Shown piece after piece: positions 46,637 through 57,149 of a DNA stretch of 64,000 nucleotides. The translations under genes and the position numbers were made by a program. The first letter of the stretch is position 1. Every line of letters starts with the position of its first letter. The DNA comes from Chaetomium olivaceum. Its lineage: Eukaryota; Ascomycota; Sordariomycetes; Sordariales; Chaetomiaceae. The stretch spans positions 372,001-436,000 of the forward strand of contig JAYWVB010000011.1 of the NCBI GenBank assembly GCA_039881045.1. The letters are read 5' to 3'. Under the pieces are notes generated by a model. The model had not been told where the DNA came from. It did no database searches and saw only the letters and a list, made by a program, of their open reading frames with translations.

Positions 46637-49600
46637 TCACTCCAAGTCTTCGGATTCCTCAAAGTCAGCTCCGTTGCCAACCTCCATCAATGTCCGTTGG
46701 TCCCATTCGGCTGCAGAACCACTGATCTCACCGGGGCCATTGTTCCAGTCCGCATCCTCGGCCTCGGTGTCGCCTTCGTCGTCATAATCAGCTTCGATGC
46801 CCATAAAATTCCCGTCCTCGTCTCGCACCACACGTGTCACGAATATGCCAACAGGTGGGGCCTCGGGGCGCGGGACGCCCCGAGCTGGTCGCAATGAACG
46901 GACCAATCAAAGAAGAAAGGAGGTGATCAGTGAGCTCAGTCGCCAAGCAACTGGCAAGTGCACTGAGCACACTGAGCACAGGAAGACGCATAGCCAATCA
47001 GAACACAGGAATACAGGGAAGTGACCAGTGTGATCAGTGACCTCAGAAAGGAAGAAACACTGAGCACACTGAGCACCCAGGAATCAGATAGTATATAGTC
47101 ACTCGTTCTGGAGAGCTCTGGGAGTTCTCCAGTTAGCAATCACAACTACAGTTCGCTACAAGCTCGAGAGCCTACTGTTGAGACAAGTCTTTGTTGTGCA
47201 CCTTTTGGCTGCACCGAACCTAGTACCTTTGCAAGACACCTTCAATCAGACTGAACCCTAACAGGACGAGGTCCAGGAGAGGTTCGTCACAACACGGCCC
47301 AGGAGAGATGCGACGTCTTCGGCGGTGAGTTCCATCTCGGATGAGTCGTGTTCCTTGATAGACCCGGCAATTGTCTTGAGTTTGGCCAATTGCAGGTGTG
47401 ATAGACGCACATCAATGGTGTTCCGCACCAGGATGCGGCCGAAGTATGTCGTCTTTGTCTGCCCCATGCGGTAGACGCGACCGAAGGCTTGTTGCTCCAG
47501 GGCGGAGTTCCACCACACGTCGAGGATGATGACGCGGTTGGCGCACGCGAGATTCAACGCCTGTCCGCTGCATTGCATGGAAGCCACCTGAACAAGAAGT
47601 TAAATGGGGGCCGTTAGGAAGGGGAGCAGCAAGTCGGTGGAAACTCAACTAGGTACTCACGAGAACTCGGATTTCCTTCTTCTCGGTGAAATCCTTGACT
47701 GCTTTGTACTTCTCCTCGTGGGACATGCTCCCAAAGTAATAGAGAAAGTCGAGGTTGGCGTCTTGGAGCATTCTACCAATGATGCGACCGCCGTCAACAA
47801 AGAGGGTAAACACTTCGTAGCATGTTAGCATCAAGTCAAAGGCAGGATAAGAATGAACACTGGTCTTTCTATGCAGTTGACACACCAGATCCGACTTACC
47901 GATGATCTTGTCCTCCGGATACAGCCTGCACCAGTCTAGAAGGATGGACTTGAGGATCACCGTCTTCGCACTGGGCAGAAGGGTGTTCAGGAGTTCCCGG
48001 TCGCTGTCGGCAAGGAACGTTGACTTATTCCTGGTCATCGGCTGGATTCCATTCACGTCGTCTCCTCTGCGGCGCGGTTTCATCGCCGAAGGTCCAGTCC
48101 AGAGGCCAAACCTTTCGGGCTTGGCAGCTGGGGGCAATGGAAAAGACTTCCGGATGTTGGAAAGCAACTTGTTGCACTTGCGGCACCCGCTGTTCTTTGT
48201 TGCGCTCTCCTCGGCAACGAATGACTCGATGCAGCTTTGGCAGAACACATGCCCGCACTAACCCAAGTTGCGCCGTTAGCTTGGACGTTTCCAGTCATCT
48301 CGGACGATGTCTCACCTCGGGATGGAACGCGTGGTCCGGAACAAAACCGCATCGTCGACAGAGATTCTTCACCTCTTTCTGCCAGTCGTTGTGTTGTTTG
48401 ACACACTCCAAATGCGGTATCATATCAAACTTGGCACCGAGCCCTTCATGTTGGCTCCCCTGCAGGCTTGTCTGAACCTGGAGCTGCTCCTCGCACCATA
48501 GACCTATCTGCTCAATGAAGGGGTTGCGGGTTTGGACTTTCGATAGTTCTTCGATAAGCCACTTGATATCCTTGGATTGGAAGAAGTCTTTCATCAGGGT
48601 CTCGAGGAGGAAAGGGTGGAATACGGCTTGACGGAGCCGGAGAACTTCAATGAGCCAGGACTTGCCTGGGATTTCCCGACCGCGTTGCTTTTCCCGTTTT
48701 AACAATTCCGAAACTCGCATGCGGAGGATTCCTTCCACTCTCCTGCAGAATGTCGGCATATCAGCCATGTCCCTGCCTTTGCCTATCAAGTTCACCCGGA
48801 AGGTGAAGGGTGGGTGGTTGTTATAAGAGGGCGAGGGGTGTTGAGGGTGGGTTACGTTACCTGTAGATGAGAGTCTCTTCCCTTGAAAGATCTACCATTA
48901 TTGGGTCCAGAACATGCGGGCGAGGAAGCGGGAAAAGAGCATGCCCAAAAAAGTTGGTGCCCAGGCCCCTGTTTTGCCTCAATCAGAACGACGTCGGAAA
49001 GTTTGCCCGGAGTCATCAACGTACCTCTTAAACATCGTCTTCTCAAGAAGCAATGCAAGCGGCCCCCCTTTATCGGCCTGTGTCTCAGTTAGGACCTTAT
49101 TACCGCATGATGCATACTAGATCACGCATGATCGTACCCCGACTTTGCCTCTCGGGAGATACTTTGCCATGAATTCACCGAGAGTCGATGAATGTGGGGC
49201 CCTCAGAAAACGCATGTACGGGTATATCTCTTGGGGCGGCGTTAGTAGGCATTTCGAACAGGGGGAGCTGCCAGCTTTCTTTGGCACCTACCCGTCATTC
49301 GGTTGTGGACTGGGGTTCCACTCAACGCCCATCGGTATTTTGCGGTCAGCTCGACGCAGGCTTTCATCCCTGAGGTATGACAGTTGTCAGTATTCCCCCG
49401 GCATACGATCGCACCGATTTCATAGCAGTTATCCTACGCTGAGATTCGTGGTTCTTGATGGCGTGCGCCTCATCAAGAATAAGACGGTAGAAAGCAATCT
49501 TGAACAAGGGCCCTAGATGGCTTGCCCTGAGCTCCTCGCACTCTTCCGGTGTGAGGAGCATGTTGCCCGTGTACTTCTTGAGTTTGTGATCGGAGGGATA

Positions 49601-51460
49601 CTGTGACGATAGTTCTTCGTAACTTGTGACCCTGTATGCACGTTAGCCGCCTGCTTTAGTGAAGTATGTGGCCTAGTTGAGGGTCATGTCTGCTGACCAA
49701 ACTGAAAAATATTCACGCGCGGCCTCGTGGATGATATCTGATTTTCTGTAGTGGGAAGCGGATATCCCGTCGCCGTGTTTGTAGATTTCCGTAATCCATT
49801 GGCCCACGGCATTTGCTGGCACGACGATTAGCGTGATGCGCAGCCCGGTTTGTCGGTCCTCTTCGGAGGGAGGATTGCCAGCAATGCACGCCAGGGTCGT
49901 AACCGTTTTACCTAGGCCCATCGAGTCTGCCAGAATTCCTTCTTTGGGTCCATCCGTCGATAGTTTTTTGCCAACCATCCACCCAGTCGCAACGAACTGA
50001 TAAGCATACAGGTGCGTTTTCATGCCTCGGATGAGATACTTCTCGCCCATGACTTTGTACTTCCGGCTTAGGGCAGTTCGAGCCCTGCCTAGCATGATGC
50101 GATCTCCTTGAATCTTTTTCTTGTCAGCACCGGGGCCGTTGGATGCCAAATCGCGAAAATGCTTGTCTTGGTCTTTCCAGGTTGTCGCGTCGAACTCGGC
50201 AAACACTGGCAAGTCTGCCATTGCCTGACCTGCGGCGAACACATCTTGGTTCTGGAGTAGATTCAAAATAAGTTCCGTGCTCTCTTTTGCCGCGTTGCCT
50301 TTGTTGCGTCCTCTTGTAGAAACGACCAAAGTGCTAGACTGCTTTTTGGCCATCCTTGGTGTGGTTTGCGCCGCTGCCTTTCGCTTTCGTGTTGCTGACG
50401 GGGGCGACGCAGCAATAGCCATGGATTGACGTTCGACGCCTGGTCGGGCTGCCGGTGGCTGAGTTTTGGCTTGCGTTGCTGTAAGTTCCTGTATCCTTTT
50501 CTCCAGAGCGGTGATGGTTTTGCGAACTTCCTTTAGTCTCTCTGCCTGCCCCCTTTTGAGGGTATTCTTGGCGTGATGTCTGCTTAGCATGTGTTCCTCG
50601 GCAGATAGCATGCCAAGCATGTCCTGGGAATCTTCAATGTCGCCAGGAATATCAGTATCTGCCGTTCTCTTTGCCCTTTTGGCCACCTGACCTTTTTGGG
50701 GCCGCCGCTGGGGGCGCTCGTCATCGCCTTCGTCCTTATAATCACTGTCCATGTCCTGCGAAACAAAGCCATCGTCTTCCTCTTGTTTAACTGTGGTCTC
50801 AAAGCCTTCGGCGCCCAAAGGCTCAGTGTCGATTGGAAGGAGACTGACCCGAAGAGCCCGAGCATCCGATTCAGCCTCCGTTTCTTGGGTCAAGTCGATA
50901 ATGTTGTTGACTGCCTTGACCTCTCCGGGTTGTCTGACGAAGAGATCATCATCTTCGTCACTGTCACTATCCCCATTGACCGAGATAATCTCTGCCCCTA
51001 TCATACCGTAGTCCGCGTTATCGTTTTGCTCACGTTCCGATTCGCCATTGAACGAGGCGGGATCAAGTGTGTGGAAGTCGCAAGGTATCTCGATGGGGGC
51101 CTGAATTGAACCTTCCACCACAACCTGCTGTGAAGCGAGCAGGATCCCAACAATGCCTTCCGGTGAAGGATCTGCCGTAACTGCGTCTGGCTGACAGGTA
51201 GACCCGGGAGAGGGCAGCCTAGGGGAGTCCTCTACTGGGACTTCAGCCATGGGGTCGTGGGATTGTAAAACTGGACCGGGACTCGCTTCATGTTCTTGCT
51301 GAGCTGAGGCTTCTGCCATAATTCCATCCAGTTGCGGCTGGCTCGGCGTGTATTCAGATTGTGTGAAGGCGGCTGCGGTCTCGAAGGGCGCGGCGCCATC
51401 AGCCAGCAGCACTGGCTGCTCCGCAAGCGTGCCATTAGCCGCTAGACGATTGTCAGTCAT
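46637..51460 (-). CDS. SNF2/RING helicase (Rad5/Rad16-like), last exon split by a solo LTR
   Basis: Ten exons join in phase: 51460-49698, 49631-49438, 49369-49292, 49229-49138, 49077-49025, 48968-48861, 48772-48316, 48257-47900, 47812-47661 and 47587 onward. A long acidic, Ser-rich N-terminus precedes the ATPase: LADSMGLGKTVTTLACI near residue 515, LILDEAHAIKN, and KYRWALSGTPVHNR. A RING finger (CRRCG, HPECGHVFCQSC, CRKC, near 900-945) sits inside the helicase. The C-terminal lobe has VASMQCSGQALNLACANRVIILD and FGRVYRMGQTK. Such proteins remodel DNA-protein complexes and act as ubiquitin ligases in DNA repair. The solo LTR at 46835-47291 interrupts exon 10. Translation now ends at TGA 47258 after 1,194 residues, adding TNLSWTSSC in place of about 64 acidic residues still readable at 46829-46637. 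Confidence 0.9.
46835..47291 (+). repeat. Solo LTR, family B copy 2, inside the SNF2 gene
   Basis: A 457-bp unit from TGTCACGAAT to TTCGTCACA with the perfect duplication ACACG (46830-46834 and 47292-47296). Removing the LTR and one ACACG restores LLGRVVRDEDG in frame. Its left half resembles copy 1 (GATCAGTGAGCTCAG and ACTGAGCACACTGAGCAC words); 47086-47291 is the shared block. It lies opposite to the gene's direction. Confidence 0.95.
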
Positions 51461-52594
51461 TGGGACAAGCTGAAAGCTGGAACATCAATGTCTGAATCTA
51501 GAGGCTTTGTAGCGAGCGGGTAAGATGTGTGATGACGGCGAAAAGGAATGACTGAATCTGAAAGTCGATATTTGTATGGAAATGAATCAGATTTTCGAGT
51601 GTTGGTAGGGGAGAAGAAGGGTAATTTAGAAAATCAATGGTAAAGCGTAATATGGTGATTCAGAACTGGGCGAGTTTTGAAGTTTAAACTGAAGATCAGA
51701 AACTTCCAGTTGACGATGTTTTAAGCTTTTGTTGCGCGGAGAGGAAATGGAGGTGGCCCGAGACCAGACGCAAAGAGTCCGAGTAAAACGGGAGCCCGGA
51801 AGAATAAAGAAGAGCAAAGAGCGGGCAGGATACTAGGGAAAACGTGGGAGATTGAAATGCTCAAACTTCATGCGAGTTTCGCATGAGAAGAACAGATGCC
51901 TGAGGTAAAACGCAAGGTAGGCAGGTAGGTGGCTGGACTTTGGCGATAATAGTCGTTTACGTAAAGTCGAGATCTTTCCAGTTGCTTGTGGTAAGGCAGT
52001 GCCGCCGCTATCCAAATGCTTTGACAGTGTGGCATTCCTTTTTGAAGAAAACTGTTCATTCAGTTCTGGGCAGTTGGGTTTCGGCTTGGAATGAAACCAG
52101 CTTTTTTCCTGGCTTTCAGTTTTGGCTCGCGCAGGAAGAGAACCCGCTACTACGCCTGAGTATGCCTTAAAGCGCACACCAATATCTTCTCGTTCAGTTT
52201 TATTTTTCCTCTTCACTACTCTAGCCGTGTCTAGCTCACAGTCAAGCTGGTCCTAACTGTTCGAACCCTTGAGGCTAACTCCGAGTCAGAGCGCCGCACC
52301 ACACCGGGCACGAGAAGCGAGGATTCTCATCGCTTGCAACCCATCGAGCACCTCAGAATAAGAAAGCATCTCGTCATTTTGTAATGGAGTAAATATACCT
52401 ATCGCCCTGCCTATGCTGCTTGATATCAAGTATCACTACCGGTTCGGTCAGGGGGATTGATTGACAGCGTTCGCTGGTTGCTACGGAAACCAACGCGATT
52501 CAATGATGCCAATCCATAAGTCGGAACCCCTACTTAGCGCCCCCCCCCCTTTTCGCCGTTTTTATTCAGATAACAACCACAAACTCAATTCCAA
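51461..52594. other. Upstream flank of the SNF2 gene, no other gene
   Basis: About 1.1 kb that presumably contains the SNF2 promoter. Open frames here are short and without domain signs. Confidence 0.5.
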
Positions 52595-52866
52595 CTATCT
52601 TCGACTATTTGTAGCCACAACTATGCAACTACCGGCATCACTGGAATCCTCATCTTCAGGGCTATCTTCCTGGCCCACTTCCACCGAACCGGCTGCAACC
52701 TGTGCCCTGCGAACGGCCTTGATATTCGCAAACAGCTCGTTTGGGTTGGTATCTACCCTCCTCCATTTCTTCGGCTTTATTGTTTCCAACTATATACGTA
52801 GGGCTTCGTTTTCGGCCTGGGTAGTAGCGATAGTGGTGTCCAGGTCGTCGAAGGCCTTTTTGATCT
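52595..52866 (-). pseudogene. Remnant of a pogo/Fot1 transposase C-terminus
   Basis: The - strand reads KKAFDDLDTTIATTQAENEALRI, a stop, then LETIKPKKWRRVDTNPNELFANIKAVRRAQ. The coil followed by a LKPKK.R.V..dPN..FA.I motif is typical of the C-terminal end of Fot1-like transposases. It is not the same family as the intact element at 11.9 kb, which ends in a CCHC knuckle. The catalytic part is gone; the remnant runs up to the solo LTR at 53040. Confidence 0.5.
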
Positions 52867-53039
52867 TTTAAAATAGCTATCGTTGGTTACGGGGGGCCCC
52901 GGTTTGTAGGTTGAATTCTACCAACTGTCGATGGAGGTTAACCGTCTTTTTGGTATAACCTACGGCCTAGTTTTCAATGGTTGAACTACTTCCAAGGTTA
53001 TATTTGGAGCTGGAATTAAGGTTCCTGGTCCTGCTTCGG

Positions 53040-53402
53040 TGTCACGAATTGACCAGGAGGGCGGTCCGCAAGCTGTCTGCCGGTGCGCAGGACGCGCCGG
53101 GAACCAATCGCTTAACTCACCAATAAAGAAGCGATCGCAGTGATCGCAGTGATCGCGTACCGATCACTACGATCAGGACAGGAGGACTCATGGACTTAGA
53201 TAGTATATAGTCACTCGTTCTGGAGAGCTCTGGGAGTTCTCCAGTTAGCAATCACAACTACAGTTCGCTACAAGCTCGAGAGCCTACTGTTGAGACAAGT
53301 CTTTGTTGTGCACCTTTTGGCTGCACCGAACCTAGTACCTTGCAAGACACCTTCAATCAGACTGAACCCTAACAGGACGAGGTCCAGGAGAGGTTCGTCA
53401 CA
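53040..53402 (+). repeat. Solo LTR, family B copy 3
   Basis: TGTCACGAATT...TTCGTCACA, 363 bp. 53198-53402 matches the shared block; the left 158 bp is unrelated to copies 1 and 2 and carries GCGATCGCAGTGATCGC words. No target duplication is visible (TTCGG left, ATACT right), which fits recombination between two different insertions. Confidence 0.85.
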
Positions 53403-54155
53403 ATACTACAGATTAGTTTATATAGTTATACCTCAAGCATCGCATCTATATTATTTATTTACCTTCCCACTACTCCTACGTTTTATAACCGTTGGATTTA
53501 GGTATATTGATCAAGTGCTGGGTTTGACTGCATCTGCAAAACTGGACGCAGGGCATCACAACACCGAAACTCCTGTCTCTGTGCATGAACTGTTTAGCCA
53601 TGCGAGATGCAAACTCACCCCGTAACCATCTGGCAGGCAAATAAACAAGTGTCCCCCCTCTGACCAGGGGAAGAAGCACGCAGTCACACGTCGATGCGTT
53701 GCATTATCGTGGCGGATCCTTTACTTTCGAAAGCTGGTGAACTTGATGTCTGATTTTCTTCCCTGCTTGAGACCAAGAGACTGGTCCATCCCGAGCCTTC
53801 TTATATACAGCTGAAAATGCAACGCGCAAAACGGAAAAACAAAAGACCCCTACCCCTGAACAAGCAAAGAGTATCCCTGCGCTGGGCGCGCCCCAGCTCA
53901 ATATTTTCATCCCTGAAAACGGTCTACTATAAGTACGTTGGAAATCTATTAACCTAGGCCAAATCAACTATTATAGGAAAGCAAAACTTCCTAGAATACT
54001 ACTATCGGGCCCAGCTAGTAGCCCTAACCGTTTCAAATATTCTATCTTGGTAGAGGGCAACCGGTTTATAGCCAGTTAATCAGACGAAGCCCCTGATAAG
54101 CCCCCTATTACTGGAAAACATCAACCAGGAACCTACATTACCTACCCAGGCCGAA
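53403..54155. other. Spacer between two solo LTRs, contains a MITE-like repeat
   Basis: A+T-rich DNA with no gene. The MITE-like copy at 53665-53858 is listed separately. Confidence 0.5.
53665..53858. repeat. MITE-like repeat, copy 2
   Basis: Same repeat as 27832-28006, with ends CAGGGGAAG...CCTACCCCTG. It is longer by about 19 bp, with scattered differences over most of the unit, so both copies are old. Confidence 0.55.
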
Positions 54156-54545
54156 TGTGACGAACCTCTCCTGGACCTCGTCCTGTTAGGGTTCAGTCTG
54201 ATTGAAGGTGTCTTGCAAAGGTACTAGGTTCGGTGCAGCCAAAAGGTGCACAACAAAGACTTGTCTCATCAGTAGGCTCTCGAGCTTGTAGCGAACTGTA
54301 GTTGTGATTGCTAACTGGAGAACTCCCGGAGCTCTCCAGAACGAGTGACTATATACTATCTAAATTCCCGTGGATATGTCTTCACAACAGTATATCCGTG
54401 GTGGATATACCTGCTATGGTCCATATTCCTCCTACCCTTGGATATGGTCTTCTTGGCACCAATCCAGGTCGCCGTGCGTCCTGGCCATGATGATTGGCCC
54501 GGGCGCTTGCCCCTGGTCCGCATGCATGCGGCCCAGTCCGTGACA
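54156..54545 (-). repeat. Solo LTR, family B copy 4, inverted
   Basis: On the + strand it starts TGTGACGAACC and ends GTCCGTGACA. 54156-54361 is the reverse complement of the shared block. The rest (54362-54545) is a third, unrelated upstream segment with GGATAT/ATATCC words. No clear target duplication. Confidence 0.85.
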
Positions 54546-55467
54546 AAATGGGTGGGTATAGTTAATACCTAGGGCTTTTTAAGTAAGAATCCACTTGGCT
54601 AAACGGTCCTCCTGAACCTTTAAAAGCTTTTAATAACTTTCGTAGGCTACCTTGCGCGGTTGGTTGCCCTGTAAACGGCTCCGCAAGGTAGACCTCGGGA
54701 TGGACTATTTTTTCGAGACCGTAGTTATTGACTGGCCGTTTTCTATATGGGAAAGAGCCTGGCAAAGCTGTTGTTTGGTATAGTTGACCATCTTGCACTG
54801 AGGAACCTACGTGCCAAATTGTAAGTATAGAGGAATAGAATTGGTAAAGTGGTTGTTGTTTGAAGTTGTTGGGTAGGTCGGGCATCAACGGCTTACACGA
54901 ACGGCGAAAAGTGGGGGGGGGGCGCCAAGTGGGGTTCCGACTTACTTGAGATGCCTGGAGAAAACTGAAGATCATTGAATGAAGCGAATCTCTTATTCTT
55001 CGTTCCTTCTCCATATACATCTCTAATATTTCAAAAGTTAAGCTTCAGGTCCACGGTAAATAGGTATTCGTATTTTTTCCCTGCGCCCCTCACTCCTTCC
55101 ATCATCCCTTCCTCCTCCCCCCCCCCCTTCACCACGGGTCTAGGCCCCCACCTTCCCAAAGCGGTATCCCACATTGTGGCAGCACATTGACATGTGCAAC
55201 CACACGCAGAACCCAGAAATCCCTTTCCATTCGCTGCGAGTGCGAGGCCAGATGCAGCCGAGACCGAAAGATTTTACGGTGTCCCCATGTTTTGCTTCGC
55301 GGGTGGTGTGGGTGTGACCAACAAGTCGCAACCTTCGGTACCGTAGCGTAGATCCCGGAATCGAGATGGTCTAATTAATTCATTCCCCGATTTATCCAAT
55401 CTGTGGAGTGAGATCTGATATTAAATCTAGCAGCGCACATGGCAACCCAAGCAGCGAATGCCCATCC
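54546..55467. other. Intergenic, no supported gene
   Basis: A 152-codon open frame at 54562-55020 (-) shows no domain or signal peptide. Pyrimidine runs lie at 55080-55130. The right end is the 3' flank of the FAD oxidase gene. Confidence 0.45.
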
Positions 55468-57149
55468 TCAAATCGACTGCGGATTCCAAAACACATTTCT
55501 CGGATCATACACAGCCTTGATGCGCTGCAACCTCGCCAGTACCTCATCCCCGTAATACAACTCATGCGCCTCCTCCCTCGTCAGGCTAGTATCCAACAAG
55601 TTCGGGTACGCCGCCGTCGGGGCGTGCAGCCCATCAATAATAGCCTGGCTCAGCCCGTTCAGAAAGGTGATGCCCTCGTCGGGAAAAGGCACGTCCGGGG
55701 CGGACCCGGCGCGGTTGTGCGCCGTCCAGAAGACGTTGCGGTGCGGGAACGCCGCGAAGCTCGTGTTCTTGGCCGCCAGGTTGATCTGCCCGTCGGCGCC
55801 GCCCCAGAGCTCCATGCTGGACTCGAACGACACGGGCGGCGCGGGGCCAGAAATCAAGTAGGTGAAGTAGTTGGTCACGGCCTCCTCGGTCAGGCCCGGG
55901 TCGTCGATGGTCACGCTGTTGGCAAAGAAGTCGAGCGACTCCGGGTTGCCGTCTAGCGTGCCGTCGGGGCTCTGACGCCGGAGTGAGTTAATCCAGTCGA
56001 AGGACTGCACATCGCGGGCTGAGGGGGCGTCGGGGATCTGCCGTAAGAGTTCCGGTTCGATCCGGGAGGTGAACTCGGTGTGGCTGCCGATGAAGATTCC
56101 TGCTACAAGGAGGCTTCGAGTGAAGTTTCCGGACTCCGGGTCTGGGTTTCCGCTTGTTTGCACCGACAAGGACAGGCGTCGGTCGACGAGGGTTGCGTTT
56201 CTCATGTAGTTTTGGATGCCCATAAGCATGCTCACTGACTTTTCGACGCTTTGGATGACGGTCGAGAACTCGTATATAAAAACGGAGACTTCCTCGGGAG
56301 CCGGCTGTGTTTTCAGCGAGATGGTAGTGGCAATGCCGATACTGTCGGCAGCTCCTCGCATGGCCTGTTGGGTACGGGTTAGCATGTCGCCTGACGGAAA
56401 AGCCGCTCATAAAAGACGGCCCAAGGGAGACACGCTTGCTCACCCAGTAGAGATCCGGATTTTGGTTTGGGCTTGCCCGAGTCACGGTACCGTTTGCCAG
56501 CACGACCTCCATCGAAACAACGTGGTCGAGGGTGAGCCCCCAGGCCCGTGAGGTGTAGCCCCAGCCGCCGTGGGTGGAGTGCCCGCCAATGCCCACCGAT
56601 GGGCAGATACCGTGAGAAATGGCCCTGTTGCCTTGCTCATACACGGCTGTGGCCATGGGCCCCAAGCGAACACCCCCGCCGACCGCGGCTATGTTGGTCC
56701 CGTCGGTGGAGAGGACGGTTGTGTTGAAGTTGCGCAGGTCAATCATTACTTGGCCGTCAATGCCGCCGGAGCTGTATGACCCATACGAGTCTGTCCGTAT
56801 TGATGTCAGTGCTTGACACATGCGGAGCGGAGGGGATGGCGAGCAACATACGTCCACCAGACTTGGCCTGAACCTTGACTCCACTCCGGCCAGCGCAGAT
56901 GACTGCACCCGAGACCTGGCTGGAATCCTTTGGCAGCACAATGGCGGCTGGCTTGATAGGGAGACGGAGGTTATGTGTTACGCTGTATCCTGCATAGTCC
57001 GAGTCACAAGGGACCTTATAGGGGACGTGCTTGGCAATCAAGCACTGCTCCAGTGCGCGGTTGGAGCACACGCAGCTTTTGGTCCTGTTGCCCACGGCGC
57101 CTAGGCCAAGGGCAAGGGTCGCGGCAAGGTAAAACGAGGAGACGTGCAT
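55468..57149 (-). CDS. Secreted FAD-linked oxidase with BBE domain (bicovalent flavin)
   Basis: Exons 57149-56852, 56790-56444 and 56364-55468 (introns 61 and 79 nt) join in phase to 513 residues. MHVSSFYLAATLALGLGAVG is a signal peptide. The FAD_binding_4 domain has VQAKSGGHSYGSYSSGG, with His100 split by the first intron, and SHGICPSVGIGGH with Cys162. These two residues are the attachment points of 8-alpha-histidyl, 6-S-cysteinyl FAD in glucooligosaccharide oxidases and berberine-bridge enzymes. The C-terminal BBE motif is YYGDEVLARLQRIKAVYDPRNVFWNPQSI. Such enzymes oxidise sugars or alkaloid-like compounds outside the cell and release H2O2; the substrate cannot be read from the sequence. 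It stands alone, with no biosynthetic neighbours. Gene intact. Confidence 0.92.

Noticed and set aside
54562..55020. 152-codon minus-strand frame
   Set aside because: No recognised domain and next to solo LTRs; could be chance or a transposon scrap.
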